Of a stretch of 64,000 nucleotides of DNA, positions 49,032-56,942 are shown one piece after another (the first letter of the stretch is position 1; each line of letters starts with the position of its first letter). The notes beneath the pieces are model-generated. The model saw only the letters and a program-made list of their open reading frames with translations, was not told the DNA's origin and made no database searches. The stretch comes from Massilia sp. BSC265. Lineage in GTDB: Bacteria; Pseudomonadota; Gammaproteobacteria; Burkholderiales; Burkholderiaceae_D. The position numbers and the translations under genes are program-made. The stretch lies in contig NZ_JPXI01000029.1 in NCBI RefSeq assembly GCF_000740675.1, positions 186,001-250,000 on the forward strand. Reading direction: 5' to 3'.

Positions 49032-50372
49032 ATGATCCAGAACCCCCTCGATTTCTTCGCCAAGGCGGGCCGCAGCTCGCCCCAGGCGGCCGCCGCGAAC
49101 GTGGAATTCGCCGCCGGGCACAAGAACATGCTGCAGCTGATCGAGCTGCGCTGGATCGCCGTCATCGGCCAGGTCACGACCATCGCCTCGGCCATCCTCG
49201 TCTTCGGCATCGAGCTGCCGCTCCTGCCGATGCTGCAGGTACTGGCCTGCCTGATCGCCTTCAACGTGGCCAGCCACCTGCGCTGGCACGAGCGCCGGCC
49301 GGTCTCGAACACCGAAATGTTCATGGCCCTGCTGGTGGACGTCGCCAGCCTGACCGTGCTGCTCTACCTGTCGGGCGGCATCACCAATCCCTTCGCCTTC
49401 CTCTACCTGCTGCAGGTGATCCTGTCGGCGGTGCTGCTGGAAGTAATGTGGACCTGGACCATCGTCCTGATCACCATCGCCTGCATGGCGGGCCTGGCCA
49501 TGTACGCCCAACCGCTCGCGCTGCCCTTCGACCATGCGCGCGGCATTTCGAGCCTGTACATCCATGGCCTGCTGGTGTGCTTCGGCCTCAACGCCGCGCT
49601 GCTGGTGATGTTCATCTCGCGCATTTCCGACACCCTGCGCGACAAGGCCGCCCAACTCGCGGCGCTGCGCCAGCAGGCTGTTGAAGAAGAACATATTGTG
49701 CGCATGGGCCTGCTGGCTTCGGGCGCGGCCCACGAGCTGGGTACGCCGCTCGCCACCGTATCGGTCATCCTGGGCGACTGGAAGCGCATGCCGCAGTTCC
49801 GCGACGATCCGGCCCTGCTGGAAGAGATCGCCGAGATGCAGACCCAGCTGCAGCGCTGCAAGACGATCGTCAGCGGCATCCTGCTGTCTGCCGGCGAAGC
49901 CCGCGGCGAATCGGCGGTGCGCACGACCGTGCGCAGCTTCCTCGACGGCGTCGTCAGCGGCTGGCGTGCGAGCCGGCAGGTCGGCGCCTTCCAGTACAAT
50001 AACCGCATCCTGGAGGACCGGCCCGTCGCCTCCGATTCCGCGCTCAAGCAGACCATCGACAACCTGCTCGACAACGCGCTCGAGGCCTCGCCCGACTGGG
50101 TCGGCCTGGACACCTGGATCGAGGACGGCACCCTCCATGTGATGGTCACCGATCGCGGCCCGGGCTTCGCGCCGAGCATGCTCGGCCAGATCGGCAAGCC
50201 CTACCAGTCCACCAAGTCCAAGCCGGGCCGCGGCCTGGGCCTGTTCCTGGCCGTGAACGTGGCACGCAAGCTGGGTGGTTCGGTAGTCGCGGCCAACCGG
50301 CCGGAGGGCGGGGCGCAGGTGAGCCTGACGCTGCCACTGGGCAGCATCGAACTGGAAAAGGAAGGCACTTGA
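49032..50372 (+). CDS. regB: redox-sensing histidine kinase, RegB/PrrB type
   Basis: 446 residues with about six membrane helices in the first 200. The heptapeptide GGITNPF, used by RegB for quinone sensing, is present. The H-box is ASGAAHELGTPLATVS, and QRCKTIVSG carries a Cys where RegB has its redox-active one (position inferred). The ATPase domain has DNLLDNALE and GRGLGLFLAVNVA. It should phosphorylate RegA according to quinone pool and redox state. It follows the cyo/SURF1 genes directly. Confidence 0.92.
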   Translation: MIQNPLDFFAKAGRSSPQAAAANVEFAAGHKNMLQLIELRWIAVIGQVTTIASAILVFGIELPLLPMLQVLACLIAFNVASHLRWHERRPVSNTEMFMALLVDVASLTVLLYLSGGITNPFAFLYLLQVILSAVLLEVMWTWTIVLITIACMAGLAMYAQPLALPFDHARGISSLYIHGLLVCFGLNAALLVMFISRISDTLRDKAAQLAALRQQAVEEEHIVRMGLLASGAAHELGTPLATVSVILGDWKRMPQFRDDPALLEEIAEMQTQLQRCKTIVSGILLSAGEARGESAVRTTVRSFLDGVVSGWRASRQVGAFQYNNRILEDRPVASDSALKQTIDNLLDNALEASPDWVGLDTWIEDGTLHVMVTDRGPGFAPSMLGQIGKPYQSTKSKPGRGLGLFLAVNVARKLGGSVVAANRPEGGAQVSLTLPLGSIELEKEGT

Positions 50373-50923
50373 CAGAAACTACTTCGCGCCTGCTGCTGCT
50401 CATCGAAGACGACGAGGCGTTTGCGCGCACCCTGAGCCGCTCGTTCGAACGGCGCGGCTACCGCGTGCTGGTCGCGCCGGGCCACGACGAGGCGGCTGCG
50501 CTGCTGGCGCAGCTTCCTCCCGCGCAGTCCCCCGGGTATGCCGTGGTCGACCTGAAACTCAAGGGCAACAGCTCGGGCCTGGCCTGCGTCCAGCTGCTGC
50601 ACGAACACGACCCGGACATGCTGATCGTGGTTTTGACCGGATTTGCCAGCATCGCCACCGCCGTGGAGGCGATCAAGCTCGGTGCGGTCCAGTACCTGGC
50701 CAAGCCGTCCAACACCGACGACATCGAAGCCGCTTTCGGGCACGTGGCCGGCAGTACGGATGTCGAGGTCACTAACCGCTCCACCTCCATCAAGACCCTG
50801 GAATGGGAGCGCATCCACGCGGTGCTGGCCGAGACCGACTTCAACATCTCGGAAGCGGCGCGCCGCCTCGGGCTGCACCGGCGCACGCTGGCGCGCAAGC
50901 TCGAGAAGCAGCGGGTAAAGTAG
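50369..50923 (+). CDS. regA: redox response regulator, RegA/PrrA type
   Basis: 184 residues. The receiver has IEDDEAF, the phosphoacceptor Asp in YAVVDLKL, LTGFASIATA and YLAKP. The Fis-like HTH at the end (NISEAARRLGLHRRTLARKLEKQ) is the hallmark of RegA. The start is TTG 50369, overlapping the kinase TGA as TTGA, with AAGGAAGG just upstream. It likely controls respiratory genes, possibly including the adjacent cyo operon. Confidence 0.93.
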   Translation: MTETTSRLLLLIEDDEAFARTLSRSFERRGYRVLVAPGHDEAAALLAQLPPAQSPGYAVVDLKLKGNSSGLACVQLLHEHDPDMLIVVLTGFASIATAVEAIKLGAVQYLAKPSNTDDIEAAFGHVAGSTDVEVTNRSTSIKTLEWERIHAVLAETDFNISEAARRLGLHRRTLARKLEKQRVK

Positions 50924-50933
50924 GGGAGCGGCG

Positions 50934-51245
50934 ATGAGGCTGCGCGCACTGCTGGCCTGTTTGCCCTTGCTTCTCTCCGCACCGGCCTTGCACGCCGATT
51001 CGCTGGCCGCCGGCCGTGCGGCCTTCAAGCGCTGCGTCAACTGCCACCAGGTGGGGCCAGGCGCGCGCAGCAACTTCGGCCCGCAACTCAACGGCATCAT
51101 CGGCCGCCGCGCCGGCTCCGCACCCGATTTCGACTATTCGCCCGCCCTCAAGAAAGCCGGCTTTACCTGGAACGAACAGAACCTGGCGGCCTTCCTGCGC
51201 GCGCATCCGGCGCCGCCCTCGACTGCTACCGGCGGCCGGCGCTGA
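50934..51245 (+). CDS. c-type cytochrome lacking its C-terminal Met-ligand segment
   Basis: 103 residues: a signal peptide ending ALHA, then the heme site CVNCH at 34-38 and the class I core GPQLNGIIGRRAGSAPDFDYS, KKAGFTWNEQNLAAFL. Family members continue with a PGTKM-like segment that supplies the axial Met. Here the frame ends in HPAPPSTATGGRR, so the sixth ligand and last helix are missing. A GGGGAG ribosome site precedes ATG 50934, so the start is normal and the 3' end appears clipped. It may be a pseudogene. Confidence 0.7.
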   Translation: MRLRALLACLPLLLSAPALHADSLAAGRAAFKRCVNCHQVGPGARSNFGPQLNGIIGRRAGSAPDFDYSPALKKAGFTWNEQNLAAFLRAHPAPPSTATGGRR

Positions 51246-51264
51246 GCAGCGCTGGCTTCCTCGC

Positions 51265-51948
51265 ATGGCACGTCAAGTCGGAACAGTCCTCGGGATCGCG
51301 GTGCGCAGCGCCGTCACCGCCGCGCCCACGCAGTGCGACCGGGCCCAGGCAATGGCCGGGTGCGGCCTGGCCGGGGACATCCATGCCGATCCACGCTCGC
51401 CGCGCCAGGTACTGGTGGCAGGCGCATCCGCCTACGAAGCGCTGGGCTTGCCGCCGAACGCCCTGCGCGAGAACCTGCTCCTCGATATCGACACCGCCGG
51501 CATGGCCTCCGGCACCGTGCTGCGCATCGGCAGGGAAGCGAGCCTGCGCCTGAGCTTCCAGTGCGAGGCATGCGGCAGCCTGGACAAGCATGCGGCCGGG
51601 CTGGCACGCGCCATCGGTGGACGGCGCGGCGTGCTGGCGCGGGTGCTGGCGGGGGGCGAGATCCGTGTCGGCGATCCGGTGACCCTGCTCGACGGGCGGC
51701 TGCCGGCACTGCCGGAAGACTGGCGCGAGCGGGTGGCGCAGGTGCTCCACGCGGTGCCGCCGGGACAGGTGATCGGCTATGCCGACCTGGCCTTTGTTGC
51801 GGGCGTACAGTCGAGCTATTGCCGTGCTTTTCCGCGCCTGCTCGCGCGGCTCGGGCCTGCCCATGCGGCGAAAGCGGCGCCGGCGCGCGCCGGCGCTGCG
51901 CTGCCGCGCTGGGACGGCAGCGGTTTCCACGCGCTCAGCGAATCCTAG
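51265..51948 (+). CDS. MOSC domain fused to alkyltransferase-like domain
   Basis: 227 residues. Residues 1-150 are MOSC-like: GTVLGIAVRSA, GLAGDIHADP, ALRENLLLDID and LRLSFQCEACGSL with the Cys expected to handle sulfur. Residues about 160-205 (RVAQVLHAVPPGQVIGYADLAFVAGVQ) match the helix-turn-helix of MGMT/alkyltransferase-like proteins, but the PCHR active-site motif is absent. It starts 20 nt after the clipped cytochrome. Function of such fusions is not established. Confidence 0.75.
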   Translation: MARQVGTVLGIAVRSAVTAAPTQCDRAQAMAGCGLAGDIHADPRSPRQVLVAGASAYEALGLPPNALRENLLLDIDTAGMASGTVLRIGREASLRLSFQCEACGSLDKHAAGLARAIGGRRGVLARVLAGGEIRVGDPVTLLDGRLPALPEDWRERVAQVLHAVPPGQVIGYADLAFVAGVQSSYCRAFPRLLARLGPAHAAKAAPARAGAALPRWDGSGFHALSES

Positions 51949-52034
51949 GACACGGACCGGCAGCGCCAACCATTACCCGTCCTGTGCCTTGACCCGGTCC
52001 CGCACACCGAAAGCGTGCTTTAAGGCACAATTGT

Positions 52035-52057
52035 GGTGTCAACACGAAGAAGACACC
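52035..52057 (+). promoter_or_regulatory. inverted repeat around the GNAT ribosome site
   Basis: GGTGTC (52035-52040) and GACACC (52052-52057) pair across an 11-nt loop containing the GAAGAAG ribosome site, ending exactly before ATG 52058. Folding could modulate initiation. Confidence 0.35.
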
Positions 52058-52495
52058 ATGCATCCGATCCGCCTATCGACCGTTTCCGACGCCGCCCCCT
52101 TGGCGGACATCTGGCGCGCCAGCGTCCGCGCCACCCATGACTTCCTTTCCGAAGCCGACTTCCGCGAGATCGAAGTCCTCGTCGCCGAGCACTACCTGCC
52201 TGCTACCCGGGTATGGGTCGCGCTCGACGACGCAGGGAAGGCGCGCGGCTTCCTGGGGCTGAGCGGTGCCCACGTCGACGCACTCTTCGTCGACCCTGCC
52301 AGCCGCGGCCATGGCGTGGGCCGCCGGTTGCTGTCGCATGCCGAAAGCCTTGCCGGACGCCTGACGGTCGACGTCAACGAGCAAAACCTGCAGGCGGTCG
52401 GGTTCTATCGCCATATGGGTTTCGAGCCGACCGGACGCTCGCCAACCGACGATGCGGGACGTCCATATCCTCTGCTGCACATGCGCCAGCCATAG
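52058..52495 (+). CDS. GNAT acetyltransferase, YjaB-like
   Basis: 145 residues. PIRLSTVSDAAPLADIWRASVRATHDF at the start and ALFVDPASRGHGVGRRLLSHAE (acetyl-CoA loop) followed by VNEQNLQAVGFYRHMGFEPTGR are typical of the YjaB/PhnO-type GNAT group. Substrate unknown. It is followed by a small-RNA-like region with its own terminator. Confidence 0.9.
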   Translation: MHPIRLSTVSDAAPLADIWRASVRATHDFLSEADFREIEVLVAEHYLPATRVWVALDDAGKARGFLGLSGAHVDALFVDPASRGHGVGRRLLSHAESLAGRLTVDVNEQNLQAVGFYRHMGFEPTGRSPTDDAGRPYPLLHMRQP

Positions 52496-52532
52496 TAGAA
52501 GCGGTCCTTCTTCAGGCTTCAAGTAAATACAT

Positions 52533-52561
52533 TTGGACAAATTGGGTTGCCTTCGCACTAT
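52533..52561 (+). promoter_or_regulatory. promoter candidate for the small RNA
   Basis: TTGGAC (52533-52538), a 17-nt spacer and CACTAT (52556-52561) would start transcription near 52568, exactly where the predicted RNA stem begins. An alternative -10 is TATTTT at 52559-52564. Confidence 0.45.
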
Positions 52562-52567
52562 TTTTAG

Positions 52568-52676
52568 TCCATCATAGCTGCGTGGTGCCGGCCAGCAACG
52601 GCCTGGCACCCGATCAGCGATGATGCGGTTGAGTCCGTTTCTTTTCGTCCCCCGCACTGTGTCGGGGGACTTTTTT
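52568..52676 (+). ncRNA. candidate structured small RNA of about 109 nt
   Basis: Between a GNAT gene and a secreted-protein operon. An outer stem pairs CATCATAGCTG (52570-52580) with CAGCGATGATG (52615-52625), with one mismatch. Inside it GGTGCCGGCC (52584-52593) pairs with GGCC-T-GGCACC (52600-52610) over an AGCAAC loop. A single-stranded pyrimidine-rich stretch follows, then a strong rho-independent terminator. A promoter-like pair is positioned to start at the stem base. It could act in trans, or as a leader regulating the downstream operon. No known RNA family was recognised. Confidence 0.6.
52647..52676 (+). terminator. strong rho-independent terminator
   Basis: GTCCCCCG (52647-52654) pairs with CGGGGGAC (52663-52670) over an 8-nt loop and is followed by six T residues. 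It is 150 bp past the GNAT stop and ends the candidate small RNA. Confidence 0.88.
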
Positions 52677-52789
52677 CGGTGCCGCGGCCCAGCTTGCCGC
52701 AGCTGGCGCGATCGCGGCGCCGGCCGGCCCACCGCCAGGCCGAAGCCCAGGCTTCCCCTGTGCGTCCCACCGGAGGAAACTTGAACGCA

Positions 52790-53875
52790 ATGTTTTTTCC
52801 GACGACCCGCGTGTCCCGGATCGTCATGACGATATCACCCCAACGCAGCCTGGCGCCGATCTTCGCCGGCATCCTCGTGCTGGGTGCGCTTCACGCGCCG
52901 CCAGTCGCGGCGGCCGGCCGCACGCCGGCCGCTCCCGCAGTCGCGGACTTCACCGAGCTGAGCGGTACGCGTGCCGGCACCTGCGCGGCGCCGGTCGAGC
53001 CCGCCCTGGCCCCCATGGGAACGCCCGCCTTGCGCCATTGCGCCTGGAGCCAGCGCCTGGAAATGCTGTACTGGCAGGATGTACCGGCCAACCCGAACAC
53101 CTGCCTGCCTGCGGCTGCCATCGCCTGGCACCGCCTTGGCGCGGGTGTCGGCGCCGTATTGCGCCCGTGGAGCGCGGCCTGGAGCGGGCAGTCCCTGCTG
53201 GTCCAGACCGGGGGGATGGTACAAGCCGGAATGGTCTGGCGCCAGGAAGGCGGGCAGTGGTCGGTGGTGCTGTGGCGCTGGCGTCCATCGGATCGCATTC
53301 CGACCCGTCACTGGCAGGCCGGCCACTGGAAGAACATCGCAGGGGCGGTGCGCGCCATCGACGCCGCCAATCCGGAACCAAGCCGTACGCCGCTGATGAC
53401 TGCGTGGCTGGACGCCACCAACGGCAAGCCGCGCCTGCTGGCTGCCGATAGCTGGCGCTGGGTCAGCGACGGCGCCTGCCTGGACCTACGCAGCGCCAGC
53501 CTCGGGCAGGCCCAGATGCACCTGCCGCATTCGCGCGACGACGCCCGACTGGAGCAGCGCAGCGCGATGCAACTGCTGCTGGCGCGCCGCTTCCCGGGCG
53601 CCGAATGGCTGCGCAACTTCAGCCTGATCGAACCGGCCATCTCCGGTGACCGCACCGGCGCCAAGTTCCTGGCCGTCTGGCGGGAAGGCGCCACGGTCTC
53701 CGGGCAATTGTGGATTCCGCTGCGCGACGAGGGCGGGATCGTGCGCGCGCGTATCTCCAGCGAGCTGCCCGCCGCCACCGGCGCAGCCCTGCAGGAAGCC
53801 GCCAGGGCGCGCGCGGTCCTGCTCGAGCGCGAACTGGGCAAGCTTGCCCATGCCTGGGAGGCCCGCCATGAATGA
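52790..53875 (+). CDS. exported protein of unknown function
   Basis: About 361 residues from ATG 52790, with a hydrophobic leader ending near PPVAAAG. GGAGGAA lies 11-12 nt upstream; an in-frame TTG at 52781 is closer and possible, as is ATG 52826. The mature protein is rich in Trp and Arg with repeated short motifs (VLWRWRPSDRIP, HWKNIAGAVRAID, DSWRWVSDG) and four or so Cys. No domain recognised. Its end overlaps the start of a cation antiporter gene by 8 bp, so it is part of a three-gene operon. Confidence 0.75.
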   Translation: MFFPTTRVSRIVMTISPQRSLAPIFAGILVLGALHAPPVAAAGRTPAAPAVADFTELSGTRAGTCAAPVEPALAPMGTPALRHCAWSQRLEMLYWQDVPANPNTCLPAAAIAWHRLGAGVGAVLRPWSAAWSGQSLLVQTGGMVQAGMVWRQEGGQWSVVLWRWRPSDRIPTRHWQAGHWKNIAGAVRAIDAANPEPSRTPLMTAWLDATNGKPRLLAADSWRWVSDGACLDLRSASLGQAQMHLPHSRDDARLEQRSAMQLLLARRFPGAEWLRNFSLIEPAISGDRTGAKFLAVWREGATVSGQLWIPLRDEGGIVRARISSELPAATGAALQEAARARAVLLERELGKLAHAWEARHE

Positions 53876-55118
53876 AGATCTCTCGACGCCCCTGTGGCTG
53901 CTGTCGCCCCTTGCCGTGCTGGGCGCCGGCCTGATGCTGGCACTGGTGCTCGGCATGCTGCTGCAACGCTTCAGGGTGCCCAAGCTTTATGGGGCCGTCC
54001 TGGCCGGCCTGCTGCTGGGCGCGACCGGCGGCAACCTGATCGACCGCCCGCTGCTGGCGCAGTTCCAGGAGTTGCTCAACGCCGCCTCGGCCCTGGTGCT
54101 GTTCGAGGTCGGCCGCAAGATGGACCTGGCCTGGCTGCTGCGCAGCGGACGCCAGGGCGGGAGCCTGCTGCTGGCCACGCTGGCACGCTGCGTGGCGGTG
54201 GCGGTGACGCTGCGCCTGGTCGGCTTACCCTGGGGCGCGTCCATCTTCATCGCTTCGATCCTGATCGCGGTGAACCCGGTCATCGTCAACTCCATGGTGG
54301 CCGACGAAAATGCCAGCGGGACCAGCACCTTCGCCACCGCCAACATGGTCGGCCTGAGCAGCCTGGTCGCGTTATTGATGCTGGCGCTGACGCTGGCGTG
54401 GACACGTAGTCAGGGCGTGAATGCCACGACTGGCCTGGGCGAGGAACTGATGCGCCAGGGCGGCAAGCTGGTGCTGGGCGCGGCCATCGCCTTGCTGTCC
54501 TACGGCCTGTATGCCGCGGCGACGCGGCTGTGCAAGGTACCCGCGACCATGCGTCCCGGCATGCTGCTGGCCGCGCTGCTGATCGACCTCGGCCTGTGCT
54601 CGGTGTCGGCGGCGAGCTCGCTGCTGTCGCTGCTGCTGATGGGGCTACTGCTGCGCAATGCGGAGCGGCGCGACAACGTGTTCCAGGCCCAGCTCAAGAC
54701 CGCGCAGGACATCGGCTACGTGCTGCTGTTCCTGATGTCGGCGGCGCTGGTGGACCTGCAGCAGCTGGCCCAGGGCTGGACCCTGCTGGCGGCGCTCGCC
54801 GTGTTCGCGGTGCGCATCGCCGCCACCCGCGCGGCCCTGGTGCCGGCCACGGCCTGGGATCGCACCAAGAAGCATGCGATGGCCCTGTCGATGTGCTCGC
54901 TGGTCAGCTATGGCGGGCTGGTGGTCGACACGACGCTGAATGCCTACACGGGCCTGGATGCCGCATCGAGCGAGATGATGGGTGCGCTGCTGGCCCTGAA
55001 CGTGCTGCTGGCGCCCGGCCTGACCTGGCTCGGCCTGCGCATGGCCGGGGAGACCTACCGGCACGCAGCACCCCACGAAGAACGCGGCATCGGCAAGAAG
55101 GAGGAGGTGGAAGCATGA
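53868..55118 (+). CDS. CPA2-type cation:proton antiporter
   Basis: 416 residues with about 12-13 membrane helices and no cytoplasmic RCK/TrkA domain. LQRFRVPKLYGAVLAGLLLG and ALVLFEVGRKMDL resemble the CPA2 Na+/H+ and K+/H+ exchanger core; IAVNPVIVNSMVADENASG occupies the ion-site region. It exchanges Na+ or K+ for H+ across the inner membrane. It overlaps both neighbours (8 bp with the secreted protein, ATGA with YbdK), implying coordinated production. Confidence 0.82.
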   Translation: MNEDLSTPLWLLSPLAVLGAGLMLALVLGMLLQRFRVPKLYGAVLAGLLLGATGGNLIDRPLLAQFQELLNAASALVLFEVGRKMDLAWLLRSGRQGGSLLLATLARCVAVAVTLRLVGLPWGASIFIASILIAVNPVIVNSMVADENASGTSTFATANMVGLSSLVALLMLALTLAWTRSQGVNATTGLGEELMRQGGKLVLGAAIALLSYGLYAAATRLCKVPATMRPGMLLAALLIDLGLCSVSAASSLLSLLLMGLLLRNAERRDNVFQAQLKTAQDIGYVLLFLMSAALVDLQQLAQGWTLLAALAVFAVRIAATRAALVPATAWDRTKKHAMALSMCSLVSYGGLVVDTTLNAYTGLDAASSEMMGALLALNVLLAPGLTWLGLRMAGETYRHAAPHEERGIGKKEEVEA

Positions 55119-56326
55119 GCGCACCCTTGAACATGGACGAAGCAGCGCGCCTGGCCCGGGCACAGGCACAGGCGGTGGCCGGGAAGGGGCCGGCCTTCCT
55201 GCCCGATTTCAAGACCTCGACCGTGGGCACGATGGGCATCGAGCTGGAACTGATGGTGCTCGACCGCCTGACCTATGACCTGTTCCCGGCCGCACCCGAC
55301 ATCCTGCGGGTGCTCGACAAACATGACAAGCCCTGGGTGCACACGCCCGAGATCACGACCTCGATGCTGGAAGTGGCCACCTCGATCCTCCAGTCCTACG
55401 GCGAAGCCAGCGAGCAGCTGGAGCATATCCGCAGTACGGTCCAGCGCGCCGCCTTCGAAGTCGGCGCCTCGGTCTCGGGCGGCGGAGCCCATCCGTTCCA
55501 GCGCTGGAACGAGCAGCGCATCTTCCCGAAGGCGCGCTATTTCGAGTCCGAACGCAAGTACGGCTACCTGGCCAAGCTGTTCACCGTGTTCGGCATGCAC
55601 GTGCACATCGGCGCCGGCACGGCCGACGAAGCGGTGCGCCTGTGCGCCTGGCTGACCCAGCGCGCGCCGCTGTTCATTGCCTTGTCCGCCAATTCGGTGT
55701 GCTGGCAGGGAGAGGTGTCGGGCTTCTGCAGCTCACGCAGCAACGTGGTCGGCGCCTTCCCGATGAGCGGCATCCAGCCGTCCGGCCTGCGCAGTTGGCA
55801 GGATTTCCGCGATTATTTCGATCGCCTTGCGGGCTTCGGCATCGTCAACAGCATCAAGGATTTCTATTGGGACGTGCGGCCCAAGCCCGAGTACGGCACC
55901 ATCGAGCTGCGCGTGCTGGACACGCCGCTGCGGCCGGAATACGCCGCCGCGCTGGCCTGCTACGCGCGCGAGCTCTGCCTCGACTTCGCGGACCGGGCAG
56001 GGGCCTGGCCCACCAACGGCAGCCGCGAGCTGTACACCTGGAACCGCTTCAATGCCGCCCGCGACGGCGTCGATGCCAGCTGGATCGACCCCGAGACCGG
56101 CGTGTCGGCGCCGGTGGCCGAAGTCATCCGCGCCGACCTGGAGCGCCTGGCACGGCGCTCGACCGATCCGGGATTCGGCCAGGCGTGCGCCGTGATCGAA
56201 GGCTTGATGAAGGACGGCGGCCAGGCCGGGCTGTTGCGCCGCCACCTCGCCGGCGGTGGCGGGATGAACGACCTGGCGCGGATCGCCAGCGAGATCTTCG
56301 AGGCGCCGCCGCGCCCAGGCAACTGA
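55115..56326 (+). CDS. ybdK: YbdK-type carboxylate-amine ligase (GCS2 family)
   Basis: 403 residues. VGTMGIELELMVLD, TSMLEVATSI, VSGGGAHPF, FGMHVHIGAGTADEAV and YGTIELRVLDTPL are the GCS2/YbdK motifs for ATP, metal and glutamate binding. Such enzymes have weak glutamate-cysteine ligase activity; the true substrate is unknown. ATG 55115 overlaps the antiporter stop (ATGA). An operon with a cation antiporter recalls links between glutathione-like thiols and K+ efflux, but that is inference. Confidence 0.92.
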   Translation: MSAPLNMDEAARLARAQAQAVAGKGPAFLPDFKTSTVGTMGIELELMVLDRLTYDLFPAAPDILRVLDKHDKPWVHTPEITTSMLEVATSILQSYGEASEQLEHIRSTVQRAAFEVGASVSGGGAHPFQRWNEQRIFPKARYFESERKYGYLAKLFTVFGMHVHIGAGTADEAVRLCAWLTQRAPLFIALSANSVCWQGEVSGFCSSRSNVVGAFPMSGIQPSGLRSWQDFRDYFDRLAGFGIVNSIKDFYWDVRPKPEYGTIELRVLDTPLRPEYAAALACYARELCLDFADRAGAWPTNGSRELYTWNRFNAARDGVDASWIDPETGVSAPVAEVIRADLERLARRSTDPGFGQACAVIEGLMKDGGQAGLLRRHLAGGGGMNDLARIASEIFEAPPRPGN

Positions 56327-56339
56327 GCCGAAGACGGGA

Positions 56340-56828
56340 CTACAGCTGGGACAGCGGCGTACGGCCCGCCGTCTCGTCGACGTCGAGCCGTGCGATCAGC
56401 CGGGCGAGGTTCTCCTCCAGCTGCTGCAGGGTCTGCTCGTCCAGACTGGCCAGGGCGTCGGGCAGCACGCCGGCAAAAGGCATCGGGGCGCGCCGCAGCA
56501 CCTCGCGCCCGGCCGGCTGGAGATGGAGCGCGACGTTGCGCCGGTCCGCTCCCTCGCGGCTGCCGGTGACGAAACCGCGCTCGGCCAGCCCGCGCACCAG
56601 GTTGCTGGCGGTCGACTGGTGGATGTCGAGCTCGCGCGCCAGGCCGGTGGCGCCGATACCGGGATGGCGGTCGATGACCGACAAGGCCCACAGCTGGGCG
56701 CCGCCCAGGCCGGCTTCGCGCTCGACCTGGCGGAAATGGCTCTTGACTGCGTTGAAAACGATACGGAACTGCCTCAGTACACGTTGCGGCTGCTCGTTCT
56801 CTGGAAGGATGGCGGGATTCTCTGGCAT
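56340..56828 (-). CDS. MarR family regulator
   Basis: 162 residues. The winged helix is clear: QLWALSVIDRHPGIGATGLARELDIHQSTASNLVRGLAERGFV and the wing GADRRNVALHLQPAGREVL. MarR proteins sense phenolic or oxidant ligands. It converges with the ybdK operon (13-bp gap) and diverges from a CHASE-GGDEF-EAL gene 114 bp away, which is a possible target. ATG 56828 is taken at the start of family-like sequence. Confidence 0.9.
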   Translation of the reverse strand: MPENPAILPENEQPQRVLRQFRIVFNAVKSHFRQVEREAGLGGAQLWALSVIDRHPGIGATGLARELDIHQSTASNLVRGLAERGFVTGSREGADRRNVALHLQPAGREVLRRAPMPFAGVLPDALASLDEQTLQQLEENLARLIARLDVDETAGRTPLSQL

Positions 56829-56942
56829 GGCGCGATCATAACGGAAATCCGCACGGGTCGTACGTTGCGGTGCAGGCGTTCCCGGCCTGTCCGCAGCCGA
56901 AACGTGGCGCGGGGCAGGTCCGCATTTGCTAGGATAGGCGGC

